Shown one piece after another: positions 8,858 to 17,434 of a stretch of 64,000 nucleotides of DNA. The stretch's first letter is position 1; each line of letters begins with the position of its first letter. Location of the stretch: NCBI GenBank assembly GCA_039636865.1, contig CP144172.1, positions 1,240,001-1,304,000 of the forward strand, written 5' to 3'. Position numbers and translations under genes: made by a program. The notes beneath the pieces were generated by a model, which saw only the letters and a program-made list of their open reading frames with translations, was not told the DNA's origin and did not search any database. The stretch comes from Dermatophilaceae bacterium Sec6.4. Its GTDB lineage: Bacteria > Actinomycetota > Actinomycetes > Actinomycetales > Dermatophilaceae.

Positions 8858-9268
8858 ATGGTGGTCGGTGCGGCGATCGTCGATGACCTGGCGCACCCCG
8901 GTCGCCTCCTGGCAGCCCGGCGCGTCGCGCCCGCTGAACTCGCGGGGGGTTGGGAGTTTCCCGGCGGCAAGGTCGAGCCGGGGGAGACATTGCAGGCTGC
9001 GCTATGGCGGGAGATCTCCGAGGAGCTGCGGGTCGCCGTCGAGTTCGGCGCCGAGGTGGTTGGCCCGGTCGAGTTGGGCGAGGTGACGGCGTGGCGGCTC
9101 ACGGCGGGCTGGTTGATGAATGTGCGACTGGCGCGAATCACAGCCGGGGTCCCGCAACTGGTGGACCACGACGAGCTTCGCTGGCTCACCAGGGCGCAGT
9201 TGGATGACGTGCCATGGCTGGCGCCGGACCTGCCGATCGTGCAGGCGATCCGGCAGCTGCTGCACTGA
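8858..9268 (+). CDS. mutT: Nudix hydrolase, MutT-like (8-oxo-dGTP diphosphatase)
   Basis: A 136-residue Nudix hydrolase that would clean oxidised nucleotides from the pool. The complete Nudix box lies in GGKVEPGETLQAALWREI followed by SEELRV (GX5EX7REUXEEXGU pattern), preceded by LAGGWEFPGG as in MutT. The C terminus ends ELRWLTRAQLDDVPWLAPD, typical of 8-oxo-dGTP diphosphatases. ATG 8858 gives the usual family start; ATG 8792, with AGGAG upstream, would add 22 residues and overlap the divergent amidotransferase start. A long perfect palindrome follows the stop codon. Confidence 0.85.
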   Translation: MVVGAAIVDDLAHPGRLLAARRVAPAELAGGWEFPGGKVEPGETLQAALWREISEELRVAVEFGAEVVGPVELGEVTAWRLTAGWLMNVRLARITAGVPQLVDHDELRWLTRAQLDDVPWLAPDLPIVQAIRQLLH

Positions 9269-9272
9269 ACGT

Positions 9273-9346
9273 CGCCGAGTGGCAGACAAAACACTCGACC
9301 GGCGCACCCTTTGGTATGCCGGTCGACGTGCTTGTCTGCCACTCGG
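9273..9346. repeat. Long compound palindrome between convergent genes
   Basis: GCCGAGTGGCAGACAA at 9273-9288 is a perfect 16-bp inverted copy of TTGTCTGCCACTCGGC at 9331-9346. A second nested pair, CGACCGGC (9295-9302) and GCCGGTCG (9317-9324), lies inside. It sits 4 bp after the Nudix stop and 16 bp before the end of the opposite-strand gene, so it may end transcription from both sides, but it has no T-run. Its CGAGTGGCA and TGCCACTCG arms resemble the palindromes near 33.5 and 34.7 kb. Confidence 0.85.
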
Positions 9347-9362
9347 CAGGTCTTTGCGATTT

Positions 9363-10031
9363 TTAGATGCGCGGACCTTTTGCGCGGAGGTCATCCACGC
9401 TCGTCATCGCTTCACGCAGCTCGGCGAGCCACTCCTGGGTGTGCTCGCCGACCAGCTTGACCGACCACGACACGGCGTCAGCACGCGAACGCGCGACGCC
9501 GGCATCCACCAGGGTGTCCAGCACGCGGCGTTCGTCCTGCCGCAACCTGGTCATCACCGGGACGGCAAGATTGGTGAAGACGACCTGGGTGGCGCCGATG
9601 CGCGCACCCCAGGCCACCGATCGTTTGTACTTGGCCTGCGCCTCCTGCGCCAACGCCATCCGGATATCGCGGGTCTCCTCACGGAATCGGGTCAGCCGTC
9701 CCTCAACAGCGGCCTCCGTCGCCGTGGGATCTGCGTCATCGGGCAGGTCGGGGGCAGCGATGTCGCCGATGACGACGATTTCTTCGCGATCCACGGTCAC
9801 GGTCGGCGAGCCGGTATACAGCCCGCTCGGCAGGCGCCCGGCGAACCAGCCGGCTGCGTCGTCGGCCGGGGGCAGATCGGCCTGTTGCCAGCCGCTGGGG
9901 CGTCCTCGGCCCGGTCCCGCGAAACCCTGAGAGCTCCGTGGGCCCCGATGTCTACTGGGTCCTTTCGATCCTTTCCGGTCGGCGCCTTCGTTGTGGTCAT
10001 TGTCAGAGCCGTGATGGGTGGGGCAGTTCAT
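9363..10031 (-). CDS. Conserved unknown protein, possible ribbon-helix-helix C terminus
   Basis: A 222-residue soluble protein. The first 50 residues are Gly/Pro/Ser/Asn-rich and probably disordered. A middle domain has GRLPSGLYTG and TVDREEIVVIGDI, and a helical stretch follows (RLTRFREETRDIRMALAQEA). Near the C terminus, RRVLDTLVDAGVARSRADAV followed by SWSVKLVGEH resembles the helix-turn-helix part of a ribbon-helix-helix DNA-binding protein. I recognise the family as conserved in actinobacteria but know no function. The ATG has GAGGAG 6-11 bp upstream. An AT-rich region with three ATTAC repeats lies just upstream, so self-regulation is possible. Confidence 0.75.
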   Translation of the reverse strand: MNCPTHHGSDNDHNEGADRKGSKGPSRHRGPRSSQGFAGPGRGRPSGWQQADLPPADDAAGWFAGRLPSGLYTGSPTVTVDREEIVVIGDIAAPDLPDDADPTATEAAVEGRLTRFREETRDIRMALAQEAQAKYKRSVAWGARIGATQVVFTNLAVPVMTRLRQDERRVLDTLVDAGVARSRADAVSWSVKLVGEHTQEWLAELREAMTSVDDLRAKGPRI

Positions 10032-10045
10032 GATGTCTCCTCGCT

Positions 10046-10069
10046 AAATTACTTAATTACATCATTACA
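10046..10069 (-). promoter_or_regulatory. AT-rich promoter region with three 8-bp repeats
   Basis: In GC-rich surroundings, this segment holds three tandem 8-bp units, AAATTACT, TAATTACA and TCATTACA, so that ATTAC recurs exactly every 8 bp (10048, 10056, 10064). It lies 15-38 bp before the start of the minus-strand gene, where a promoter or operator is expected. Phased short direct repeats are typical of operators bound cooperatively by small dimeric repressors. That reading is an inference. Confidence 0.55.
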
Positions 10070-10171
10070 CAACACGAAATTGGCGGAATCATTCCCGATG
10101 GGGAGGGTTTCCAGGTCTTCGTGCGTGACCGGCGCCACGCGCAGGTGGTTCGAACAGCCTCAGCCGCCTGA

Positions 10172-10177
10172 GATAAT
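10172..10177 (+). promoter_or_regulatory. -10 element of typA, leaderless arrangement
   Basis: GATAAT, a near-consensus -10 hexamer, ends 7 nt before the typA ATG at 10185. Transcription would start at or next to the ATG. No Shine-Dalgarno sequence is visible, which fits a leaderless mRNA. No clear -35 is seen. Confidence 0.6.
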
Positions 10178-10184
10178 CGAAATC

Positions 10185-12074
10185 ATGTCTATGAAAACTC
10201 GGGACGACGTGCGCAACGTCGCGATCGTTGCTCACGTCGACCACGGCAAGACCACCCTCGTGGACAAGATGCTCCGGCAGACCGGTGCGTTCACCGAACG
10301 CCAGACGGTCGAGGCCACGGGTGAGCGGGTGATGGACACCGGTGACCTGGAACGCGAAAAGGGCATCACGATCCTCGCCAAGAACACTGCTATCTCCTAC
10401 GACGGGCCTGCGTCCGATGGCACACCCGTGACCATCAACATCATCGACACCCCCGGCCACGCCGACTTCGGTGGCGAGGTCGAGCGCGGCCTGTCGATGG
10501 TCGACGGTGTGGTCCTGCTGGTCGACGCCTCCGAGGGTCCGCTACCTCAGACCCGCTTCGTGTTGCGCAAGGCGCTCGCCGCAAAATTGCCCGTCATCCT
10601 CTGTATCAACAAGGTCGACCGACCGGACAGTCGCATCGAAGAGGTCGAGGAAGAGGCCTACGAGCTCTTCATGGATCTGCTCGACGACGCCGATGGCAAC
10701 CCCGACCAACTCGACTTCCCGGTCGTCTACGCCTCCGCGAAGGCCGGCATTGCCTCGCTCACCCGGCCCGCGAACGGCGAGAACCCCGAGGGCGTCGATC
10801 TGGAGTCGCTCTTCGCCACGATCCTGTCCACGATTCCGGCACCCGCCTACGACGATGAGGCGCCGCTGCAGGCGCACGTCACCAACCTGGACTCCAGCAA
10901 CTTCCTCGGTCGCCTCGCGTTGCTGCGGGTACGCAACGGCGTGATCCGGAAGGGCCAGCAGGTCATGTGGTGCCGTCACGACGGCACCCAGCAGCGGGTC
11001 AAGATCACCGAATTGCTGATGACCGACGGGCTGGAGCGCGCCAGCGCCGAGCAGGCCGGACCGGGCGACATCATCGCCGTTGCCGGTATTCCCGAGATCA
11101 CCATCGGCGAGACGTTGGCCGACCCGGAGAACCCGATCGCGTTGCCGCTCATCACGGTCGACGAGCCGGCAATCTCGATGACCATCGGCACCAATACCTC
11201 GCCGATGGTCGGCAAAGTGCGCGGTAGCAAGGTCACCGCCCGGATGGTCAAGGACCGTCTGGACCGCGAGTTGGTCGGCAATGTGTCGCTGCGGATTCTC
11301 GCGACCGAACGCCCCGACGCGTGGGAGGTCCAGGGCCGTGGCGAACTCGCACTCGCCATCCTGGTGGAGCAGATGCGTCGCGAGGGTTACGAACTGACCG
11401 TCGGTAAGCCGCAAGTGGTCACCCGTGAGGTTGACGGCAAACTGCAGGAGCCGGTCGAGCTCCTCACGATCGATACCCCTGAGGAGTACCTCGGCGCGAT
11501 CACTCAGATCCTCGCGTCCCGCAAGGGCCGCATGGAGCAGATGACCAACCACGGCACCGGCTGGATCCGGATGGAGTTCAAGGTGCCCTCGCGCGGCCTG
11601 ATCGGCTTCCGTACCCAGTTCCTCACCGAAACCCGTGGCACCGGCATCGCCAACCACGTGTTCGACGGGTACGAGCCGTGGTTCGGACCGATCATCACCC
11701 GCACGTCGGGGTCGCTGGTGTCGGACCGTACCGGTGTCGTCACCTCCTTCGCGATGGTCAACCTGCAGGAGCGCGGCACGCTCTTCGTGGACCCCACGAC
11801 CGAGGTGTACGAGGGCATGATCATTGGTGAGAACTCTCGCACCGACGACATGGACGTGAACATCACCAAGGAGAAGAAGCTCAGCAACGTTCGCGCGTCC
11901 AGCGCCGACAACTTCGAGAAGATCTTCCCGCCGCGCAAGTTGTCGCTGGAGCAGAGCCTGGAGTTCTGCCGCGAGGACGAGTGCGTCGAAGTCACCCCTG
12001 AGTCGGTACGTATCCGCAAGCTGATCCTGGACCAGAGCGAACGCGGTCGCGCGCTGTCACGGTCGCGCCGCTGA
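10185..12074 (+). CDS. typA: Ribosome-associated GTPase TypA/BipA
   Basis: A 629-residue translational GTPase related to EF-G that binds ribosomes under stress and helps 50S assembly. It has the P-loop [15 protein letters not shown], the switch region [12 protein letters not shown], the DTPGHADF motif and NKVDRPD, then EF-G-like domains and the BipA-specific C terminus ([19 protein letters not shown]). The length is normal for the family. ATG 10185 ([11 protein letters not shown]) is the start: the open frame runs further upstream to 9120 but that part is non-coding. A -10-like GATAAT 7 nt upstream and lack of a ribosome site suggest a leaderless transcript. Confidence 0.96.
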   Translation: MSMKTRDDVRNVAIVAHVDHGKTTLVDKMLRQTGAFTERQTVEATGERVMDTGDLEREKGITILAKNTAISYDGPASDGTPVTINIIDTPGHADFGGEVERGLSMVDGVVLLVDASEGPLPQTRFVLRKALAAKLPVILCINKVDRPDSRIEEVEEEAYELFMDLLDDADGNPDQLDFPVVYASAKAGIASLTRPANGENPEGVDLESLFATILSTIPAPAYDDEAPLQAHVTNLDSSNFLGRLALLRVRNGVIRKGQQVMWCRHDGTQQRVKITELLMTDGLERASAEQAGPGDIIAVAGIPEITIGETLADPENPIALPLITVDEPAISMTIGTNTSPMVGKVRGSKVTARMVKDRLDRELVGNVSLRILATERPDAWEVQGRGELALAILVEQMRREGYELTVGKPQVVTREVDGKLQEPVELLTIDTPEEYLGAITQILASRKGRMEQMTNHGTGWIRMEFKVPSRGLIGFRTQFLTETRGTGIANHVFDGYEPWFGPIITRTSGSLVSDRTGVVTSFAMVNLQERGTLFVDPTTEVYEGMIIGENSRTDDMDVNITKEKKLSNVRASSADNFEKIFPPRKLSLEQSLEFCREDECVEVTPESVRIRKLILDQSERGRALSRSRR

Positions 12075-12082
12075 GCCACTCC

Positions 12083-12946
12083 ATGGCCCGGTTGCTCTTC
12101 GTGCACGCCCACCCCGATGACGAGACTCTCGTCAACGGGGTGGCGATGGCCCACCATGTGCGTCTCGGCGATGAAGTGCACGTGCTGACCGCGACCCTCG
12201 GTGAAGAGGGCGAGGTCATCCCCGCCGAGCTCGCCCACCTGGAACTTCCGGCAAAGCAGCCCCGGCCGTCGGACATCCGCGATCCGCTCGCGGACGTCCG
12301 ACGTCTTGAACTGGCAGGTGCTGCAGAGGTGCTCGGCGTCGCCTCATCGCAGGTTCTGGCCGGCAACTGGCGTGATTCCGGGATGGCCGGCTCGCTCGCG
12401 TCACGTCATCCGCGAGCCTTCTCGTCGGCACCCGTTGCCGACGTCGGTGCGCGGGTCGCCGACGTCATCCGGGCGCTCGAGCCGGATGTAGTGGTGACCT
12501 ACGACGAGCACGGTGGATATGGGCATCCGGACCACATTCAGACCCATCGCGCCACAGTGGCGGCCGTCGCGTCGCTACCGAAGGAGCAGCGGCCGCGACT
12601 TTTTGCCACGCTCACGCCGTGGTCGTGGGCGGAGCAGGATCGTCAAAGCTGCCTGGAGACCCACTTCGAGGGTCTGTCGACGCTCGACCACTCTGATCCC
12701 TACCCGCCATCCGTGGTCGCTGACGATCGCGTGACTCATCGACTGGTGGACCCCGAGTGTGTCCCGATCCAGGCGGCGGCGTTGCGCTGTCACCGCACGC
12801 AGGTCACAGTTTTGGACGACGCCCACTACACCTTGTCGAACGATATCGTCGCGCTCATGTCCGGCCGCGAGGGATTCGCCGAGCTGGACCCGGAGACCGG
12901 CAGAACGATGCCCGCCGAACGGACTCTGACAGGATTGCTGGGGTGA
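12083..12946 (+). CDS. mshB: Mycothiol biosynthesis deacetylase MshB
   Basis: Removes the acetyl group from GlcNAc-Ins, the second step of mycothiol synthesis. The zinc-dependent LmbE-type fold is shown by HAHPDDET at the N terminus (the HPDDE zinc motif) and GGYGHPDHIQTH at about residue 143, which supplies the remaining metal ligand His. The length of 287 residues fits MshB. Mycothiol is restricted to actinobacteria, so this supports the taxonomic call. The start ATG 12083 is 8 bp after the typA stop, and the stop overlaps the GTG of the next gene (GTGA). Confidence 0.9.
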   Translation: MARLLFVHAHPDDETLVNGVAMAHHVRLGDEVHVLTATLGEEGEVIPAELAHLELPAKQPRPSDIRDPLADVRRLELAGAAEVLGVASSQVLAGNWRDSGMAGSLASRHPRAFSSAPVADVGARVADVIRALEPDVVVTYDEHGGYGHPDHIQTHRATVAAVASLPKEQRPRLFATLTPWSWAEQDRQSCLETHFEGLSTLDHSDPYPPSVVADDRVTHRLVDPECVPIQAAALRCHRTQVTVLDDAHYTLSNDIVALMSGREGFAELDPETGRTMPAERTLTGLLG

Positions 12947-13452
12947 GCCGGATGGAGCACTTCAACGGTGTCGATCCGGACGACTACCGGCGGGTCGTGG
13001 GCAGGCTGGTTTCCGGCGTCACTGCGGTAACGACCTACGCCGACGGGCTGGATCACGCGATGACGGCCAATGCGGTCTGCTCGGTATCCCTGGATCCGGT
13101 ACTGATTCTGGTGAGCGTCGAGCAGGAGGCCCGCTTCCACGACGCGGTCCTGGCATCCGGGGTGTGGGGTCTGAGCATCCTCCCGGTGGGTGCCCGCTCC
13201 ATCGCAGCGTGGCTCGCGACACGGGGTCGACCGTTGCACGGCCAGCTGGATCGGGTGCCGCATACTCGAGGCCGGGAGACGGGGGTGGCACTTGTGGACG
13301 GTGCGTTGGCACAGCTGGAGTGCCGCACGGTCGACACACATCCGGCCGGTGATCACACGCTGGTCATCGGCAGCGTCGTCGCGATGTACGACGCAGAGGT
13401 GCCGCAAGACGCACTGACGTACTACAGAGGGCGATTTGGAGCACATCCGTGA
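12943..13452 (+). CDS. Flavin reductase domain protein
   Basis: A 169-residue protein of the flavin reductase-like (FMN-binding split barrel) family. It has VVGRLVSGVTAVTTYADG, the MTANAVCSVSLDPVLILVSV core that contacts flavin, and a C-terminal HTLVIGSVVAMYDAE strand pair with YYRGRFG at the end, as usual. Such proteins reduce free FMN or FAD with NAD(P)H, often for a partner monooxygenase; none is visible nearby. GTG 12943 overlaps the mshB stop; ATG 12952 is an alternative. Its stop overlaps the next gene by 4 bp. Confidence 0.85.
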   Translation: MSRMEHFNGVDPDDYRRVVGRLVSGVTAVTTYADGLDHAMTANAVCSVSLDPVLILVSVEQEARFHDAVLASGVWGLSILPVGARSIAAWLATRGRPLHGQLDRVPHTRGRETGVALVDGALAQLECRTVDTHPAGDHTLVIGSVVAMYDAEVPQDALTYYRGRFGAHP

Positions 13453-15173
13453 CTGACGAACAAGCAACCGACTCGGCTGAGGATCTGACCGCACCGCCGC
13501 AGCCGCGGCGAAATCGGAAAGGCTGGGGGCTGATAGCAGGGGTCGGGGTGATCGCGGTAGCGGTGGCGGCCTATGGCGGGGTCGCTCTCACAGGCACCGA
13601 CCGCGTCCCGAGTGGTACCACGGTGGACGGCATGATCGTCGGGGGCCAGAGTAAAGCTGCTGCCGAGAAACGGGTGCAGGGTCACATTGCAGCACTCGAA
13701 CGAGAGCCGGTCACCTTCGTGGCGGGCGGTAAGACCTTCAGCATCCTGCCCTCGGCAGCCGGCCTGAGTTACAACGCCGACGGCGCCCTGGACAACCTCA
13801 CCGGCTTCACCCTCGATCCCAGCACCATCTGGCACCGCTACACCGGAGGATCCTCGAGGTCGCTCAAAACAACGGTCGACAAGACCGAGCTGCAGAACGC
13901 GATTGCGGCGGCCGGTGCCTCGGTCAAGGGCGCGCCTGTTCCGGGCACGGTCAAATTCATCGGCGGGCAGGTCAAGGTCACCTACTCCAAGCCCGGTAAA
14001 GGCGTCGACGTCACTGCACTGGCCACCGCGATCGCGACCGGCTGGCCGGCCAAGACGTCCTACGATGCTGCGCTCACGGACCAGGCGCCCAAGCTCACGA
14101 GGCAGACCATCGACGCCTTCGCCGCGGGACCGGCGAAGGCTGCGATGTCCGGGCCGGTCACCTTCGCCAAGGACGGCAGTAACGCGAACGTCACCGTGCG
14201 GCAGCTCTCAGACGTCCTGAAGACGGTCCCGGACGGGAACTCCCTGAAGATCGCAGTGATTCCCGAGGTGATGGCGAAGCTGGTGAGCTCGATCAGCCCG
14301 CAACTCGCGACGCCGGCCACGTTTCCCAAGGTGAAGATGAATGGCATCGTGCCTACGAAAACGGTGATTCCAGGTAAGGCCGGCAGCATCGTGGACCCGG
14401 TGAAGACGGGTGCCGCGTTGATTGCAGGTCTGCAGGCCGGCAAGCGCACCATCACGGCAGTCACCACATCCCAGCAGGGCACGAGCGTCGATCTGTCGCA
14501 GATCAGCACCACCAAAATCAGCGAGTTTCGCTCCAGGTATCCGCTCGGCACTTACAACGCGGCCCGCACTGAGAACATCAAGGTAGGCCTCGCCAAGCTG
14601 AACGGTACGTACATCGCGCCGGGCCAGCAGTTCAGCCTGCTCGATGCGCTGTCGCCGATTGTGAAGTCGAACGGATATGTCGATGCGCCCGTGCTGGAGG
14701 GCGGTCGTGACTTCCTTGGCACCGGCGGTGGACTGTCACAGGTATCGACCACGATGTACAACGCAACCTTTTTCGCAGGTCTCCAGGAGGACGTGCACAC
14801 GGCGCACTCCTACTGGATCTCGCGCTATCCGATGGGCCGCGAGGCGACCCTGTCCGTTCCCACGATCGACAACAAGTGGACCAACGACAGCGGGCACGGC
14901 ATCGTGATCGAGGCGCGGACGGAGTCCAACTACTCCGTCATAAGGCTCTACGGAACGAATGTCTTCACCGTGACGAGCAACACTGGGCCGCAATTCGACA
15001 TCAAAGCTCCGGGCACCCAGCGGGTGAGCGGGGCAGCCTGCCTCGGGCAGCCCGCGGTGAACGGTTTCAAAGTCACCGTCACCCGCAGGGTGACGCGCGA
15101 CGGCAAAGTGGTCAAGGATGAATCCCTGACCACGACGTACAAGCCCGCTGACCTGGTCATCTGCACCGGCTGA
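13449..15173 (+). CDS. VanW family cell-wall protein with PG-binding repeats
   Basis: A 574-residue membrane-anchored extracellular protein. A proline/arginine-rich cytosolic tail is followed by a membrane anchor at about residues 27-47 (GLIAGVGVIAVAVAAYGGVA). Two putative peptidoglycan-binding repeats follow (GTTVDGMIVGGQSKAAAEKR and a second about residues 170-300). The VanW domain spans about 360-490, with FSLLDALSP, GGGLSQVSTTMYNATFFAGL and HSYWISRYPMGREAT. VanW proteins occur beside glycopeptide-resistance genes but their activity is unknown, and no resistance genes are present here. GTG 13449 overlaps the flavin reductase stop. Confidence 0.88.
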   Translation: MTDEQATDSAEDLTAPPQPRRNRKGWGLIAGVGVIAVAVAAYGGVALTGTDRVPSGTTVDGMIVGGQSKAAAEKRVQGHIAALEREPVTFVAGGKTFSILPSAAGLSYNADGALDNLTGFTLDPSTIWHRYTGGSSRSLKTTVDKTELQNAIAAAGASVKGAPVPGTVKFIGGQVKVTYSKPGKGVDVTALATAIATGWPAKTSYDAALTDQAPKLTRQTIDAFAAGPAKAAMSGPVTFAKDGSNANVTVRQLSDVLKTVPDGNSLKIAVIPEVMAKLVSSISPQLATPATFPKVKMNGIVPTKTVIPGKAGSIVDPVKTGAALIAGLQAGKRTITAVTTSQQGTSVDLSQISTTKISEFRSRYPLGTYNAARTENIKVGLAKLNGTYIAPGQQFSLLDALSPIVKSNGYVDAPVLEGGRDFLGTGGGLSQVSTTMYNATFFAGLQEDVHTAHSYWISRYPMGREATLSVPTIDNKWTNDSGHGIVIEARTESNYSVIRLYGTNVFTVTSNTGPQFDIKAPGTQRVSGAACLGQPAVNGFKVTVTRRVTRDGKVVKDESLTTTYKPADLVICTG

Positions 15174-15191
15174 CCCACCCGCCATCGACTA

Positions 15192-15251
15192 TGGCTCAGT
15201 TAACCCCGAATGGCGCAGGTGGACGTGTGCCTTTCGGGACTAGCTGAGCCA
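15192..15251. repeat. 60-bp palindrome, left copy flanking nuclease-like gene
   Basis: An imperfect hairpin sequence running from TGGCTCAGTTAACCCCGA to CGGGACTAGCTGAGCCA. It matches the element at 16261-16320 at 48 of 60 positions when aligned base by base without gaps. It lies 18 bp after the VanW gene stop and 7 bp before the end of the minus-strand AbiEi-like gene. It has no T-run, so its role as a terminator is uncertain. Confidence 0.85.
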
Positions 15252-15258
15252 GGGTGAG

Positions 15259-16200
15259 TCAGGTGGTGGCTGGCCTCCGTACCCAGGGCGGTGGCTGTGG
15301 CACGGGAATGATGCCGACGCGGGCCAGGATCTGCGCCATGGGTGACCCCCTCAGCGCGTCGTCCCAGGTCCAGCGAGCCACCCCGCCGCTTTCTCGAATG
15401 CGATCCTCGCGGCGTTTTTCGCGCCACAGCACGTCTGCAGCTTCTTCATCCGCGATGCCCTGCATTCCGTACTTGGCCTTCCCATCGAACTCGCCGATTA
15501 CTCCTGGCCAGCCGAAGTCGGCTCGTCCGTAGCTACCCCGGCTGTCGTGTAGCGGCACCTGAAGTCGAGGCTGAGGAAGCCCGAGCTCCCACATCCGCGC
15601 CCGGCTGAGAGATTCACCCGGCGATTCGCAGAGCTGGTCAGCGAGCATCGCGACGCGTGCTGCGCTCTTTCGGCCGCGTGCCCGGTCCGGAATCAGTTCG
15701 ACTTCGTGATCAATGTCATCGGGCGTACACAGTTTTTGTCGCAACGCCGCGTCGGCAACCATGAGGGCTGCGGCAAAGTCAGCACACCGCGCAACATCGA
15801 TGACCGTACGCGCCGGCGATGTCACCAGAACGCCACCGACGTGGTGTGGCTCGGGGATGCTCGCCACTCGGCGTCGTGCCACGTTCCCCGTCGAGCTCGG
15901 TCCACCTCGAGCGACCAGAACTTCCACCGTATTGGGCCATCGCCCCACGGTGGGTAGTTCCCAGACAGCTGCGGCGGACAGCCCTGACACAATTGGAGCA
16001 GATCGCATGCATTCCACCGTGGCAAGCACGAAGATCCGGTAACGTTCTGCGGCCTGCAGCTGTGACCAGTAGCGGGTGTCGGCGTAGACCCCCCTGCGGA
16101 TCCGGGCGAGGCGCGACTGGTCTCGTAAGAGTTCGGTCTCGGGCCCAATGCCGCGGCGCTTGAGGACTCCGGCGAGCAGCAGTTTGTCATTGCCATCCAT
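15259..16200 (-). CDS. AbiEi-like N terminus with Vsr/DUF559-like nuclease domain
   Basis: A 313-residue protein of a large actinobacterial family. The N-terminal half resembles the AbiEi antitoxin winged-helix region (LARIRRGVYADTRYW, then APIVSGLSAAAVWELPTVG). The C-terminal third resembles a Vsr/DUF559-type PD-(D/E)XK nuclease: YGRADFGWPG, VIGEFDGKAKYG with the acidic and lysine residues, and LWREKRREDRIRESG. DNA cleavage is an inference; no member's function is known to me. ATG 16200 is chosen from homology with the N-terminal domain. No partner toxin gene is next to it. It is bracketed by two copies of a 60-bp palindrome and has a relative at 33.6-34.7 kb. Confidence 0.78.
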   Translation of the reverse strand: MDGNDKLLLAGVLKRRGIGPETELLRDQSRLARIRRGVYADTRYWSQLQAAERYRIFVLATVECMRSAPIVSGLSAAAVWELPTVGRWPNTVEVLVARGGPSSTGNVARRRVASIPEPHHVGGVLVTSPARTVIDVARCADFAAALMVADAALRQKLCTPDDIDHEVELIPDRARGRKSAARVAMLADQLCESPGESLSRARMWELGLPQPRLQVPLHDSRGSYGRADFGWPGVIGEFDGKAKYGMQGIADEEAADVLWREKRREDRIRESGGVARWTWDDALRGSPMAQILARVGIIPVPQPPPWVRRPATT

Positions 16201-16260
16201 GGCGCCACGCTCCCACCGACGCCGGCAGTGACCCGAAGATATCCACAGACATGCCGACCA

Positions 16261-16320
16261 TGGCTCAGGTAACCCCGAGAGGCACACGTGGACGTGTGCC
16301 CCTCGGGGTTGCCTGAGTCA
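16261..16320. repeat. 60-bp palindrome, right copy flanking nuclease-like gene
   Basis: A nearly perfect hairpin: 28 bp at 16261-16288 pairs with 16293-16320 around a 4-nt TGGA loop, with only two mismatches. It is the same element as at 15192-15251, in the same orientation. It lies upstream of the AbiEi-like gene start and 17 bp after the end of the minus-strand GNAT gene. Confidence 0.88.
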
Positions 16321-16337
16321 GGGTCAGGTGCGGGCCG

Positions 16338-17351
16338 CTACCGGGGCGTGGGGGAGGGGGCGCGGAGGTACCAGTACTCGTGGTGACTGCGAAAGCCCAG
16401 TGATTCGTACAGCCGCACTGCTGCTGTGTTGGACCGCGAAACCTGCAGGTACATCGACGGTATGCCGCGTGCCTGCGCCCGCCGGGCGGCCACTGCCATC
16501 ACTTCGCGGGCAAATCCGCGGCCGCGGTGCTGCGCTGGCACGTGCACCGAGAACGCGCCGGCCCAGCCTGGCGAGTACGCGATCCGACCCACCGCGACGA
16601 CGCACGAATCCAAGCTCAGAGTGATGTAGTCACCGTCTGGGATCAGGCCGAAGATCGCGGCTGCGGTTTCGCGATGGGCCTGCTCACGGGACATTGCCCC
16701 GATCCACCAGTCATCCGTTGCGTGGGCTTGGACGCCGATCTGCAGCGCTGTGGGGAGCCTGGTCGAAGCAACGCCACCCGCCAAGGCAGCTACAGACGCG
16801 GTCATCACCAGGGTGCGTTGGAACGCGGTCCATCCTGCCGCCAGGGCAGCACCTCCGGCCACGTCGTCGGCGATCACGAAATCGTCCGGCCCGAAGACCT
16901 GCAGCAGCGGCACGCCGCCTCGGGCGGCGTACCAGTCCTCGACGTAGGAAAGCGCGTCAGACAGCGGCATACCCGGATCTGCGATCGGGAGAACTGAGTT
17001 CGCGCGCCCGGTGTATCCGGCTGACTCGCGCAGTAACCACCGACCGAGCCACAGCGATCGCAGTGGCGGCATCCCACCGACCATCAACTCCTGCAGGTCC
17101 GGCATCGACAGTGCACGGTGCGGACGCCCACGGCGGACAGCGCGAGGAGGCACCCGTTTGGCGGCCAACACCGAGCGCCGGTCGATTCGCACCGGCCCGC
17201 GCCGCGTCGTCACCTCCAACGATGCAGCGTCGACTGCGCTGACATCCCCGAGTGCATCAGTGACCCCGTCGGCCGTACGGTGGCGCACGACGACGCGCAT
17301 CCCGGGCTCGAATTCCGCGGTTAGGTCAGGCTGGTTCACAGGGAGAGGCAT
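16338..17351 (-). CDS. GNAT family N-acetyltransferase with SH3-like N-terminal domain
   Basis: A 337-residue protein. The N-terminal 60 residues (GMRVVVRHRTADGVTDALG, LEVTTRRGPVRID) look like a small beta-barrel domain seen before GNAT domains in actinobacteria. The C-terminal acetyltransferase has the acetyl-CoA loop VHVPAQHRGRGFAREVM and the final SNTAAVRLYESLGFRSHHEY motif. The substrate is unknown. The start ATG 17351 has no ribosome site; a TAGTAT -10-like hexamer lies 9 nt upstream, suggesting a leaderless or nearly leaderless mRNA. It is divergent from fdxA. Confidence 0.85.
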   Translation of the reverse strand: MPLPVNQPDLTAEFEPGMRVVVRHRTADGVTDALGDVSAVDAASLEVTTRRGPVRIDRRSVLAAKRVPPRAVRRGRPHRALSMPDLQELMVGGMPPLRSLWLGRWLLRESAGYTGRANSVLPIADPGMPLSDALSYVEDWYAARGGVPLLQVFGPDDFVIADDVAGGAALAAGWTAFQRTLVMTASVAALAGGVASTRLPTALQIGVQAHATDDWWIGAMSREQAHRETAAAIFGLIPDGDYITLSLDSCVVAVGRIAYSPGWAGAFSVHVPAQHRGRGFAREVMAVAARRAQARGIPSMYLQVSRSNTAAVRLYESLGFRSHHEYWYLRAPSPTPR

Positions 17352-17360
17352 CGGTTCGTC

Positions 17361-17366
17361 ATACTA
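17361..17366 (-). promoter_or_regulatory. -10 element of the GNAT gene
   Basis: Read on the minus strand this is TAGTAT, a good actinobacterial -10, placed 9 nt before the start ATG at 17351. Transcription would begin within 2-3 nt of the start codon. Confidence 0.55.
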
Positions 17367-17434
17367 GAACCGCCGACGGCACAAGACCGCCGGCACTCCC
17401 ACCGTTCGAGAATTGCAGGAAGGTCCAGTTCGTC

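Noticed and set aside
9120..10184. In-frame upstream extension of typA
   Set aside because: It covers the Nudix gene end, a palindrome and the opposite-strand unknown gene. TypA proteins start at [13 protein letters not shown] sequence, and the length without the extension is normal.
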